Below the pieces are notes generated by a model. That model searched no databases. It saw nothing but the letters and a program-made list of their open reading frames with translations, and was not told the DNA's origin. Below, one piece after another: positions 1 through 7,340 of a stretch of DNA of 26,478 bases; within the stretch, counting starts at the first letter, position 1; every line of letters starts with the position of its first letter. Made by a program: the position numbers and the translations under genes. Source of the DNA: Lachnospiraceae bacterium (GTDB taxonomy: Bacteria > Bacillota > Clostridia > Lachnospirales > Lachnospiraceae); contig DNLO01000168.1 in NCBI GenBank assembly GCA_003488445.1, positions 1 to 26,478 of the forward strand. Reading direction: 5' to 3'.

Positions 1-1202
1 GAGAAGATATCCATAACATCTGCCAGCTGTGCAGGTGCCTTGGTTGCATCGTATTCAACCTTGGTAACGGGGATCTTTCCGCCGACCTCAGCCGTGTACT
101 TCTGAGCCGTATCGTCCGTGAAATACTTCATCAGAGCGATGGATGCCTCAGGATACTTGGTTGTAGCACTCATAGCGAGTGAATCAGACTTTGCGATAAC
201 CCTGTTAGGATCATTTCCGCCGGGGATCTCAGGGAACTGGAAGACGCCGCACTTCTCCTCGAAGTCGGGATTCTCACCGTTGATCTGGCCGATAGCCCAT
301 GAACCCTGGATCAGGATAGCTGCCTCGCCATTGTAAAGGCCTGCAGTTGCCACATCGTTCGTGTCGCCGGCTGCCGTGGGCTGGAAATACTCAGAGAGCT
401 CAAGCAGCTTGTTTGTTGCAGCAATGGTCTTTGCATTGTTCCAGCTCTCCTCACCTGACTCTATCTTCTTGAGGTCCACACCCTCTCTGTCGCAGAGATA
501 ACCTGCGAGCATTGAAAGACACCATGCCGTACCTGCGCTGATGGTGATAGGTGTGTGTCCTGCTGCCTTGATCTTCTTGCAGGCATCGATGAGCTCATCC
601 CATGTCTTGGGAACCTCTGCTCCTGCTTCCTTGAACATCTCCTTGTTATAGAAGACGCATGCTGCCGCGATGTTGAGCGGTACTGCATATATCTTGCCGT
701 CATATGTCTGCTGTGCGAACACTGCATCGCTGGAGAATGAACCCTTCCAGTCAGCATCCAGATACGGAGTAAGATCTGCTGCAACGCCGGGCTCCACATA
801 AGTAGTAAGGTTGGGTCCCGGGCTTACGATGAACACATCCGGTGTCTCGCCTGAAGCAACGAGCGCGTTGAGCTTTGTGTAGTACTCCTCGAGGTTCGTG
901 GTGATGGGTGTGCAGTGATACTGACCCTCATAGTCCTTGTTGAACCTGTCGATGGTTTCCTTGTATCCCTTGGAGATAAGATCCTCGGTTGCGTTGAGGT
1001 CATCCCAGAACATCCAGGTGATCTCCTGTACATCTCCGCTCGCTGCGGGTGCTGCGCTGTCGTCAGCTGCAGGTGCTGCCTCTCCCGAACCTGCGTCTGC
1101 TGCGGGTGCTGCTCCGCCGGCTGCTCCCGAGCTACCGCATCCAGCCAGAAGAGATGCTGTCATAGCTACTGTCAAAAGTATTGACAAAACCTTTTTCTTC
1201 AT
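1..1202 (-). CDS. ABC transporter sugar substrate-binding lipoprotein (3' truncated)
   Basis: This reading frame stays open from an ATG at 1202 to the left edge, so about 400 residues are visible and the C-terminus is missing. The start is supported by AGGAGGG at 1217-1211, 8 nt upstream. The protein begins with a lysine-rich signal peptide and a lipobox (SLLAGC, Cys22), so it should be anchored to the outer face of the membrane. Residues 23 to about 56 form an Ala/Pro/Gly/Ser-rich tether. The rest fits the family 1 extracellular solute-binding fold: EITWMFWDD at the mature N-terminus, then TPDVFIVSPG, YAVPLNIAAACVFYNKEMF, PKTWDELIDACKKI and AAILIQGSWAIGQIN. Proteins of this type deliver mono- or oligosaccharides to a CUT1-type importer; the permease genes would lie to the left, outside the window. 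The sugar cannot be told. The divergent AraC regulator is its probable controller. Confidence 0.93.
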   Translation of the reverse strand, partial: MKKKVLSILLTVAMTASLLAGCGSSGAAGGAAPAADAGSGEAAPAADDSAAPAASGDVQEITWMFWDDLNATEDLISKGYKETIDRFNKDYEGQYHCTPITTNLEEYYTKLNALVASGETPDVFIVSPGPNLTTYVEPGVAADLTPYLDADWKGSFSSDAVFAQQTYDGKIYAVPLNIAAACVFYNKEMFKEAGAEVPKTWDELIDACKKIKAAGHTPITISAGTAWCLSMLAGYLCDREGVDLKKIESGEESWNNAKTIAATNKLLELSEYFQPTAAGDTNDVATAGLYNGEAAILIQGSWAIGQINGENPDFEEKCGVFQFPEIPGGNDPNRVIAKSDSLAMSATTKYPEASIALMKYFTDDTAQKYTAEVGGKIPVTKVEYDATKAPAQLADVMDIF

Positions 1203-1310
1203 TTAGTACTCCCTCCTAAAAGTGTAGTAAAAAGATTTTGCTCCGTCTGCTCTGTCAAACGAAGCTTGTTCATAGTATCAGCATATTGCAACAGGCGGGC
1301 CGGCGCTTCA

Positions 1311-1345
1311 AAATTGTTGCTAGTATAATATAAATTATTGCTATT
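1311..1345. promoter_or_regulatory. Candidate AraC-family operator: two direct repeats 21 bp apart
   Basis: The 14-mers at 1311-1324 and 1332-1345 match at 12 of 14 positions (core AAATTnTTGCTAnT) and are spaced by exactly 21 bp, two helical turns. Direct half-sites with this spacing are typical for AraC/XylS dimers. Two more copies of the core hexamer, in the opposite orientation (TAGCAA), lie at 1521-1526 and 1562-1567 in front of the araC gene. Binding by the neighbouring regulator is inferred, not shown. Confidence 0.5.
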
Positions 1346-1350
1346 TTCAA
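1322..1350 (-). promoter_or_regulatory. Sigma-A-type promoter for the substrate-binding lipoprotein
   Basis: On the minus strand TTGAAA (1350-1345) is followed after exactly 17 bp by TATACT (1327-1322), close to the housekeeping consensus. Transcription would begin near 1315. The AraC-type direct repeats at 1311-1345 overlap the -10 element and spacer. Bound protein there would more readily repress than activate this promoter. Confidence 0.6.
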
Positions 1351-1477
1351 CTTTTTGATGCCGTAGAACTGCATATAATATGGGGCGGTTCGTCCTTTCT
1401 TTTGTGCATATTTACCAATCATTGTGTCTGTCTGATGTCAAAATCATATGAAAACTTGCTTGTTTCCGTCATTTTGC

Positions 1478-1505
1478 TTGTTTTTGGAACGAAATATGCT
1501 AAAAT
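1478..1505 (+). promoter_or_regulatory. Possible promoter of the araC-type gene
   Basis: TTGTTT (1478-1483), 16 bp, then TAAAAT (1500-1505). Both elements deviate from consensus. Transcription would start near 1512, just before the TAGCAA copies at 1521 and 1562, which would suit autoregulation. Other AT-rich hexamers in this region could also serve. Confidence 0.35.
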
Positions 1506-1608
1506 CTTGTCGTATCGCTATAGCAATTATTTTTCCACACTTATTGTCTATGCGAATTATTTAGCAATATTTTGACTTACTATAGCCGGAGGCAGGAAAA
1601 ACCATATC

Positions 1609-2463
1609 ATGATAGAATCACTTAAGGGTTATCACGAGACCGTGAACTTCAAGGAACGCCCGATGTTCCGCCTTTATCATAACGACGAAGCGGAGGATTA
1701 TCCTCCACACTGGCATTCGAATCCGGAGATCATAATGCCGCTTAAGAACGGATATGATGTGATCCTCGGCGATAAGAAGTATAGTCTGGCTGAGGATGAT
1801 ATCATCTTCATTTCATCCAGCACCATTCATAATCTGATAGCCCCTCCCAAAGGAGAGCGGCTCATCTTCCAACCGGACTTTTCGCTGATCACGACACTTC
1901 CGGAGCTTTCATCGGCTGTCACCATGCTCTCCCCTGCCATCGTCATTTGGAAGGATAAGGACACGGATATCGCGCCCCGTCTGAAGGAGCTTCTTCTTAA
2001 TATAGAGAAAGAATACTACAGCAAGACTCCTTTGGCCGGAGCAAATATATACTCTATGCTGATCGAGATGCTGGTCACCATAGGACGCAAATACAGCACC
2101 TCCACTGCCGGATTCGATGTGTCCCGCGACAAGCAGCAGGAATACGCAGAGAAGTTCATGGAGGTCTGCGAATACATCAATGCACACTTCAGTGAAGACC
2201 TGAAGCTTGAAGATGTCGCGGAGATGGCCGGTTTCTCAAAGTTCCATTTTACCAGGCTCTTCAAACAGTTTACCGGCAAGACATTTTACCGCTATGTGAA
2301 TCTGAAAAGGATCGAGCATGCAGAGATGCTGCTGACGGAGCCTTCCGCTTCGGTCACCGAGATCGCGATCCATTCCGGGTTCTCTAGCCTGCCGGCATTT
2401 GTAAGGATGTTTAAACTGATAAAGGGGTGCACGCCCACCGAGTTCCGACGCATGCACGATTAG
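1609..2463 (+). CDS. AraC-family transcriptional regulator with cupin sensor domain
   Basis: 284 residues, usual length for the family. The N-terminal half is a cupin-like ligand-binding domain, with the metal-site-like HWH at residues 34-36 and a further His at 74 in SSTIHNL. The last hundred residues carry the paired AraC helix-turn-helix: EYINAHFSEDLKLEDVAEMA and FSKFHFTRLFKQFTG for the first unit, then SVTEIAIHSGFSSLPAFVRMF and the closing TPTEFRR. The start at 1609 is preceded by a GGAGGCAGG site. The gene diverges from a sugar-binding lipoprotein, the standard arrangement for a carbohydrate-responsive regulator. The serine hydrolase gene begins 17 bp after its stop, so the two are probably co-transcribed. 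The likely ligand is a sugar or a hydrolysis product; which one is unknown. Confidence 0.92.
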   Translation: MIESLKGYHETVNFKERPMFRLYHNDEAEDYPPHWHSNPEIIMPLKNGYDVILGDKKYSLAEDDIIFISSSTIHNLIAPPKGERLIFQPDFSLITTLPELSSAVTMLSPAIVIWKDKDTDIAPRLKELLLNIEKEYYSKTPLAGANIYSMLIEMLVTIGRKYSTSTAGFDVSRDKQQEYAEKFMEVCEYINAHFSEDLKLEDVAEMAGFSKFHFTRLFKQFTGKTFYRYVNLKRIEHAEMLLTEPSASVTEIAIHSGFSSLPAFVRMFKLIKGCTPTEFRRMHD

Positions 2464-2480
2464 ACAGAGAGGGGTATCTC

Positions 2481-3683
2481 ATGAGAGAAAAACTGGAAAA
2501 ATTACTGGATCGCTATATCGGATCGGATGAGATATCCGGTGCATCCGTTCTCCTGTACAAAGACGGCCGCGAGTATCTCAGCCTGCAAAAAGGATACGCG
2601 GACACGATGGCCGGGATACCCTATTCGAACGACACGCTCATCCGTCTGTACTCTATGACAAAGCCGATCACCTCTGCCGCTGTGATGATACTGATCGAAA
2701 GAGGACTTCTTGAAAGACTGGATCCTGTTTCCGACTTTATCCCCTCTTTTGCGTCCCAGCGCTACTATGCACCGGACGGGAGAAAAAAGCCCGTTTCACG
2801 GCCGATGACCATAGGTGATCTTCTGGATATGACAGGCGGTATGTCTTATCCCGATGAATCCACCCCCGCCGGTGCTGATGCGGGACTGGTATTCCGGGAT
2901 ATAGAGGAACGTCTCGGTACGAAAAATGAAATGACCACTCAGGAAGTGGCATATGCGCTCGGCTCATGCACTCTGGCCTTTGATCCCGGCACAGATTATC
3001 TGTACAGCACCTGCGCCGACATTCTGGGGGCGGTAGTGGAGAAGGTAAGCGGTATGAAGTTTTCTCTGTTCCTGAAAAAAGAGATATTTGATCCTCTCGG
3101 CATGGAGGATACAGGATTCATGGTCCCCCGGGACAGGCAGGACAGACTTGCCAGATCCTATGTTCCGGCAAGCCATATGTTCAATACTCCGTCCAACGAG
3201 AGACCTTATACAGATGACTCGCACGAATATACCGGCAACAATCTTGGCATACTGTCAAGAATGGACACTGCCCCGGCGTTTGAGTCAGGCGGAGCCGGTC
3301 TGGTCTCCACTCTGAACGACTATATGAGATTCGCTCAGATGCTATTAAACGGTGGATCAGCATACGGTCACCGGATCCTGTCACCGTCCACCATAGAGTT
3401 CATGACCACTCATCGCTGTTCGTCAGTTGCCGAGGAAGGATTTCACAAACGGTTTGAGCTCGACGGTTTCTCGTACGGCAACCTGCTGCGTATCGGTGTG
3501 TCACCCGAATTGTGCGACACTCTGATGTCCAGGGGAGAATATGGCTGGGACGGGTGGCTCGGACCGTATTTTGCCAACCTGCCCGACCTGAACGCAACCC
3601 TTCTCATCGCCATGCAGCGCACAAATTCCGGGACCTTTTCACTTACCCGTCGTATACGCAATATTGTACTTGCGCAAATATGA
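2481..3683 (+). CDS. Beta-lactamase-family serine hydrolase (esterase VIII type)
   Basis: 400 residues from the ATG at 2481, which has AGAGGGG a few bases upstream; a longer frame from 2427 would run back into araC and is rejected. Motifs of the penicillin-recognising serine hydrolase fold are present: SMTK (nucleophile Ser58, Lys61), YST at 175-177 in the place of the YxN motif, and GWDGWLGPYF at 354-363 in the position of the KTG box. The YS form and the W-x-G form are typical of family VIII carboxylesterases and EstB-like proteins rather than true beta-lactamases. There is no signal peptide, so it should be cytoplasmic. With a sugar transporter and an AraC regulator next door, a role in de-esterifying an imported, acylated sugar or glycoside is plausible, but this is inference. 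Confidence 0.88.
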   Translation: MREKLEKLLDRYIGSDEISGASVLLYKDGREYLSLQKGYADTMAGIPYSNDTLIRLYSMTKPITSAAVMILIERGLLERLDPVSDFIPSFASQRYYAPDGRKKPVSRPMTIGDLLDMTGGMSYPDESTPAGADAGLVFRDIEERLGTKNEMTTQEVAYALGSCTLAFDPGTDYLYSTCADILGAVVEKVSGMKFSLFLKKEIFDPLGMEDTGFMVPRDRQDRLARSYVPASHMFNTPSNERPYTDDSHEYTGNNLGILSRMDTAPAFESGGAGLVSTLNDYMRFAQMLLNGGSAYGHRILSPSTIEFMTTHRCSSVAEEGFHKRFELDGFSYGNLLRIGVSPELCDTLMSRGEYGWDGWLGPYFANLPDLNATLLIAMQRTNSGTFSLTRRIRNIVLAQI

Positions 3684-3741
3684 TTTTTCATCTACATTAT
3701 TATGTGTGTTTGGGCGGATTGCCTGACGCATTGATGCGAAG

Positions 3742-4068
3742 ATGGAAGAGAAAAGACAGTACGCAAGAATAGATACAGCATATACGGCTCTGTACTGCTC
3801 CTACGGTGGGGTACGTGCAGTAAGGATAAAGGATCTGTCAAAATCCGGAGCAGCTTTGGTTTTTAAGGATGAGATAGATGTGTATTCCGGAGACAGCTGT
3901 ACGGTACACTTCTACTCACGCGATACCGGCACTCTGGTGTCGAGAGCCCAGTGCCGCGTGATAAGAGTTTTCCAGCTTGACGGACATCAGGCCATAGGTA
4001 TCCACTTTGATAAGGAGAACAAAGGTGTGGATACGGTCATGGATTTTCTGGCCCGGCAGTCCGGGTAA
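3742..4068 (+). CDS. PilZ domain protein (c-di-GMP receptor)
   Basis: 108 residues that consist of a single PilZ domain. The c-di-GMP-binding signature is intact: RQYAR at residues 5-9 (RxxxR) and DLSKSG at 31-36 (D/NxSxxG), followed by the beta-barrel strands ending in HQAIGIHFD. Stand-alone PilZ proteins act as adaptors that carry the c-di-GMP signal to flagellar motors, polysaccharide synthases or regulators. It lies 58 bp after the hydrolase gene and its stop is only 5 bp from the end of galE on the other strand. No good ribosome binding site precedes the ATG (GCGAAG only), so expression may be low, or an upstream non-ATG start could be used. The partner protein is not evident from its neighbours. 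Confidence 0.9.
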   Translation: MEEKRQYARIDTAYTALYCSYGGVRAVRIKDLSKSGAALVFKDEIDVYSGDSCTVHFYSRDTGTLVSRAQCRVIRVFQLDGHQAIGIHFDKENKGVDTVMDFLARQSG

Positions 4069-4073
4069 TGATA

Positions 4074-5093
4074 TCATCCCTCGAATCCGTTGGGGTGTCC
4101 TTTCTGCCAGTTCCATGCATCCCTGCACATCTCCTCTATCCCGTTCTCGGCGACCCAGCCGAGTTCTTTTTTTGCCTTTTCGGGGCTGGCGTAGCATTCT
4201 GCGATATCCCCTGCCCTTCTCGGCTTTATTGAATACGGGATCCTGATATCGTTTACCTTCTCGAAGGTCTTTACTATATCCAGCACCGAATAGCCGTGTC
4301 CCGTTCCGAGGTTGCATATGAAGCAACCCGGATCCTCTCTTAGCTTGTCTACGGCCTTTACGTGAGCCTTGGCAAGATCCACCACGTGGATATAGTCCCT
4401 GACCCCGGTGCCGTCCGGTGTATCATAGTCATCGCCGAATACACCCAGCTCGGGAAGCTTGCCTACTGCCACCTGAGTGATATACGGCATGAGGTTATTG
4501 GGTCTTCCGTTCGGATTCTCTCCTATCTCTCCGGATGCGTGCGCCCCTATGGGATTGAAATACCTGAGTATCACCATGTTCCATTCAGGATCGGCCTTTT
4601 GCATATCGATGAGTATCTGTTCCAACATCCATTTGGTCCAGCCGTAAGGGTTGGTGCAGGTACCCTTGGGACAGTCTTCGGTGATAGGCACCGTAGCAGG
4701 ATCTCCGTATACCGTAGCTGATGATGAAAAGACAAAATTCTTTGCTCCGTGTTTCCTCAGGACATCCAGCAATGTCAGGGTCCCGCCGATGTTGTTGTTG
4801 TAATACTCCCACGGCTTTTCCACGGATTCCCCCACAGCTTTCAGGGAAGCGAAGTTGATGCATTCCTTTATATCGGGATTCTCTGTCATTATCTTCTCCA
4901 GATCATCGCGGTTGTTTATATCGGCTTCATACAGCCTGATCTTCTTTCCGGTAAGCTTTTCCACAGCAGCTATTGCCTTGGGCGAGGAGTTTGAAAAGTT
5001 GTCCATGACTACCACGTCGTAGCCTCCGTTCAGAAGCTCCACCAAGGTATGTGTTCCGATATAACCTGCACCGCCTGTCACCAAAATCGACAT
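4074..5093 (-). CDS. galE: UDP-glucose 4-epimerase
   Basis: 339 residues, the normal GalE length. It interconverts UDP-glucose and UDP-galactose in the Leloir pathway and feeds galactose into surface polysaccharide. Visible hallmarks of the short-chain dehydrogenase/epimerase fold are the NAD-binding GGAGYIG at residues 7-13, MDNFSNSSP, SSSATVYGDP with the catalytic Ser near 124, and the YxxxK pair Tyr150/Lys154 (YGWTK, where many GalE proteins have YGKSK). NPIGAHASGEIGE and the C-terminal RRAGDIAECYA also match the family. The start has a strong GGAGG site. The gene sits 26 bp after glnN with no visible terminator, so it is probably read from the glnN transcript. Confidence 0.95.
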   Translation of the reverse strand: MSILVTGGAGYIGTHTLVELLNGGYDVVVMDNFSNSSPKAIAAVEKLTGKKIRLYEADINNRDDLEKIMTENPDIKECINFASLKAVGESVEKPWEYYNNNIGGTLTLLDVLRKHGAKNFVFSSSATVYGDPATVPITEDCPKGTCTNPYGWTKWMLEQILIDMQKADPEWNMVILRYFNPIGAHASGEIGENPNGRPNNLMPYITQVAVGKLPELGVFGDDYDTPDGTGVRDYIHVVDLAKAHVKAVDKLREDPGCFICNLGTGHGYSVLDIVKTFEKVNDIRIPYSIKPRRAGDIAECYASPEKAKKELGWVAENGIEEMCRDAWNWQKGHPNGFEG

Positions 5094-5119
5094 TTTCTGT
5101 CCTCCTTCACAAAAACCAC

Positions 5120-7264
5120 TTATACTTCAAACATCAGCTCACCGTAAGTCGGGAACGGCCACAGCCTCTTATCCACTATGCTCTCAAGGTCATCCGCCGG
5201 TTTACGCAGAGCCTGCATATCCGGTACTATGGTGTCCTTGTAGAAGAATGCCCTGTCTCTTTCATTGGTCATACGCCCGGCTTCTTCCACATCCTCATTC
5301 AGCCTGTCCAGTGCCGCTTTCATATCGTCTATATCGGAGCACACCTTATCAAGCAGTGATCTTTCGGTGGCGCAGCCCACCCCTGCTCCCGTAAGCTCTC
5401 TTACCGCTGCCGCCAGCTCTGTCGCATACTTCATACAGGCCGGCAGTATCTGTTTGGATGCCATCTCACACATGGTGACAGCCTCTACGTGAAGCGTCTT
5501 GGCATAGGTCTCGTATACCACCTCTTCTCTGGACTCAAGTTCCTTACGGGTGAAGATCCCGAACTTCTCAAAGAGAGCTACCGACTTGTCTGTCGTAAGT
5601 GCGGGCGCCGCTTCGATCATGGAAGGTATGTTGGGCAGACCTCTTCTCTTCGCTTCCTTTACCCAGGCCTCCGAGTATCCGTCCCCATTAAAGATTATGC
5701 GCTGATGCTCCGTCAGGTTCTTCTTTATCAGGTCGTGTACTTCCATTTGGAAATCATCCGTATTCTCCAGCAGCTCGGCGGCCTCGGAGAACGCTTCCGC
5801 AACGATCGCATTAAGGACGGTATTCGCAGCGGCTATACTGTCGGCACTTCCGACCGCACGGAATTCAAATTTGTTTCCCGTGAAGGCAAACGGTGATGTA
5901 CGGTTCCGATCCGTCGCATCCATTTCCACATCCGGCAGCATGCTCGCCCCTGTGCGGAGCACTCCGCCCTGTTTAACACTCGTAGCCTCCCCGGTGGTGA
6001 TGAGCTGCTCCACCACATCCTGCAGCTGCTCTCCGAGGAAAACAGACATGATGGCCGGCGGGGCCTCATTGGCTCCCAGCCTGTGATCATTGCCCACGTC
6101 TGCTGCAGACTGGCGCAGCAGATCCGCATGAATATCTACAGCTTTTATTATGCACGACAGCACCAGCAGGAACTGAATATTGTCGTTGGGTGTCTCTCCC
6201 GGATCCAGCAGATTGACACCGTTGTCCGTGCTGATGGACCAGTTGTTGTGCTTGCCCGATCCGTTCACTCCTGCATAGGGCTTTTCATGCAGCAGGCATC
6301 TCATTCCGTGATGCACGGCCACTCTCTTCATCGTCTCCATCACCAGCTGATTATGGTCCACGGCGATATTGGCTGTCTCATATATCGGTGCCAGCTCATG
6401 CTGGGCCGGAGCCACTTCATTGTGCTGCGTCTTGGCCGTGACTCCCAGCTTCCACAGCTCCGTATTGAGGTCCTTCATGAACTCGCCTACCCGCTCACGG
6501 ATCACACCATAGTAGTGGTCCTCCATCTCCTGCCCTCTGGGGGCGGGTGCTCCGAAGAGTGTCCTGCCGGCATACATCAGATCCGGCCTCATCTTGTAGA
6601 GATTCTCATCTATCAGAAAGTACTCCTGCTCCGGTCCGACGGAAGTGGTGACCTTCCTGGCTTCCGTGTTGCCGAACAGCCTGACTATGCGCAATGCCTG
6701 CGCAGAAAGAGCATCCATGGATCTCAGAAGCGGCGTCTTCTTGTCCAGTGCTTCCCCTGTGTAGGAATTAAAAGCTGTAGGGATGCAGAGGATCTTGCCG
6801 CAGCCGGACTCCTTGATGAAAGCAGGGCTGGAACAGTCCCAGGTAGTATATCCCCTCGCTTCGAATGTGCTCCTGGTGCCTCCGCTGGGGAAGGATGAGG
6901 CATCTGCCTCTCCCTTTACGAGCTCCCGCCCGGAGAATTCGGTCATGACTCTGCCTTCATCGTCCTCGTGGGATATGAATGCATCGTGCTTCTCTGCCGT
7001 GATCCCTGTCAGCGGCTGGAACCAGTGAGTGAAGTGAGTTGCACCCTTTTCTATCGCCCACTCCTTTATGGCATGAGCTATCACGTCGGCAGTCACAGGG
7101 TCCAGAGTCTTGCCCTCATCTATGACACGTCTGAGTTCCTTGTATGTCTTCTTGGGCAGCCTCTGCCGCATCACGTTGTCATTAAAGACATTCTGTCCGA
7201 ATATCTCATCTATCCGTGTAGCGGTTTCCTCTCTTATCTCGGTAAATCTTTCTGTTTCAGCCAT
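5120..7264 (-). CDS. glnN: Glutamine synthetase, type III
   Basis: 714 residues, matching the ~700-730 residue GS III class rather than the ~450-residue GS I. It makes glutamine from glutamate, ammonia and ATP as a cytoplasmic oligomer. GS III landmarks: FPSGGTRSTFEARGYTTWD at 125-143, the metal/glutamate-site GPEQEYFLID at 210-219, NEVAPAQHE at 282-290, NGSGKHNNWS at 334-343, RLGANEAPPAIMSVFLGEQL at about 395-414 and NRTSPFAFTGNKFEFRAVGS at 454-473. The start is preceded by GGAGTA. The gene lies between manA (76-bp gap, holding a candidate promoter) and galE, with no obvious functional tie to either. No GlnR or T-box-like element was recognised upstream. Confidence 0.96.
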   Translation of the reverse strand: MAETERFTEIREETATRIDEIFGQNVFNDNVMRQRLPKKTYKELRRVIDEGKTLDPVTADVIAHAIKEWAIEKGATHFTHWFQPLTGITAEKHDAFISHEDDEGRVMTEFSGRELVKGEADASSFPSGGTRSTFEARGYTTWDCSSPAFIKESGCGKILCIPTAFNSYTGEALDKKTPLLRSMDALSAQALRIVRLFGNTEARKVTTSVGPEQEYFLIDENLYKMRPDLMYAGRTLFGAPAPRGQEMEDHYYGVIRERVGEFMKDLNTELWKLGVTAKTQHNEVAPAQHELAPIYETANIAVDHNQLVMETMKRVAVHHGMRCLLHEKPYAGVNGSGKHNNWSISTDNGVNLLDPGETPNDNIQFLLVLSCIIKAVDIHADLLRQSAADVGNDHRLGANEAPPAIMSVFLGEQLQDVVEQLITTGEATSVKQGGVLRTGASMLPDVEMDATDRNRTSPFAFTGNKFEFRAVGSADSIAAANTVLNAIVAEAFSEAAELLENTDDFQMEVHDLIKKNLTEHQRIIFNGDGYSEAWVKEAKRRGLPNIPSMIEAAPALTTDKSVALFEKFGIFTRKELESREEVVYETYAKTLHVEAVTMCEMASKQILPACMKYATELAAAVRELTGAGVGCATERSLLDKVCSDIDDMKAALDRLNEDVEEAGRMTNERDRAFFYKDTIVPDMQALRKPADDLESIVDKRLWPFPTYGELMFEV

Positions 7265-7284
7265 ATTAAATACTCCGTTTCATT

Positions 7285-7336
7285 TATCCGTATCATTCCC
7301 GGATATAATATCACATATACGCCGGTTTTGTTCCAA
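7285..7336 (-). promoter_or_regulatory. Candidate promoter and small hairpin ahead of glnN
   Basis: On the minus strand TTGGAA (7336-7331), 17 bp, TGATAT (7313-7308), with TG one base before the -10. It lies in the 76-bp gap between manA and glnN. Immediately downstream, TATCCG (7290-7285) can pair with CGGATA (7305-7300) around a 9-nt loop. There is no U-run after it, so it is not a terminator. Both calls are tentative. Confidence 0.35.
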
Positions 7337-7340
7337 TGCC

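Larger units (their letters stand above)
1203..1608. other. Divergent control region between the lipoprotein and araC genes
   Basis: A 406-bp stretch without a gene, AT-rich except for a short GC-rich patch at about 1291-1307. It holds a good leftward promoter, a possible rightward promoter, four copies of the hexamer TTGCTA (two in each orientation), a 10-bp direct repeat and the ribosome binding sites of both flanking genes. The leftward transcript would have an untranslated leader of roughly 110 nt. I see no riboswitch-like fold in it. Confidence 0.75.

Noticed and set aside
2427..2480. Upstream in-frame extension of the serine hydrolase
   Set aside because: It lies within the end of the araC coding region; the ATG at 2481 has its own AGAGGGG site and gives a normal N-terminus.
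4052..4065. CCCGG/CCGGG hairpin at the end of the PilZ gene as a terminator
   Set aside because: The stem is 5 bp, lies inside the coding region and has no T-run on either strand.
6083..6898. 271-residue open frame on the plus strand inside glnN
   Set aside because: It is antisense to a region with strong GS III motifs, has no ribosome site and its translation is Cys/His/Leu-rich with no recognisable domain.
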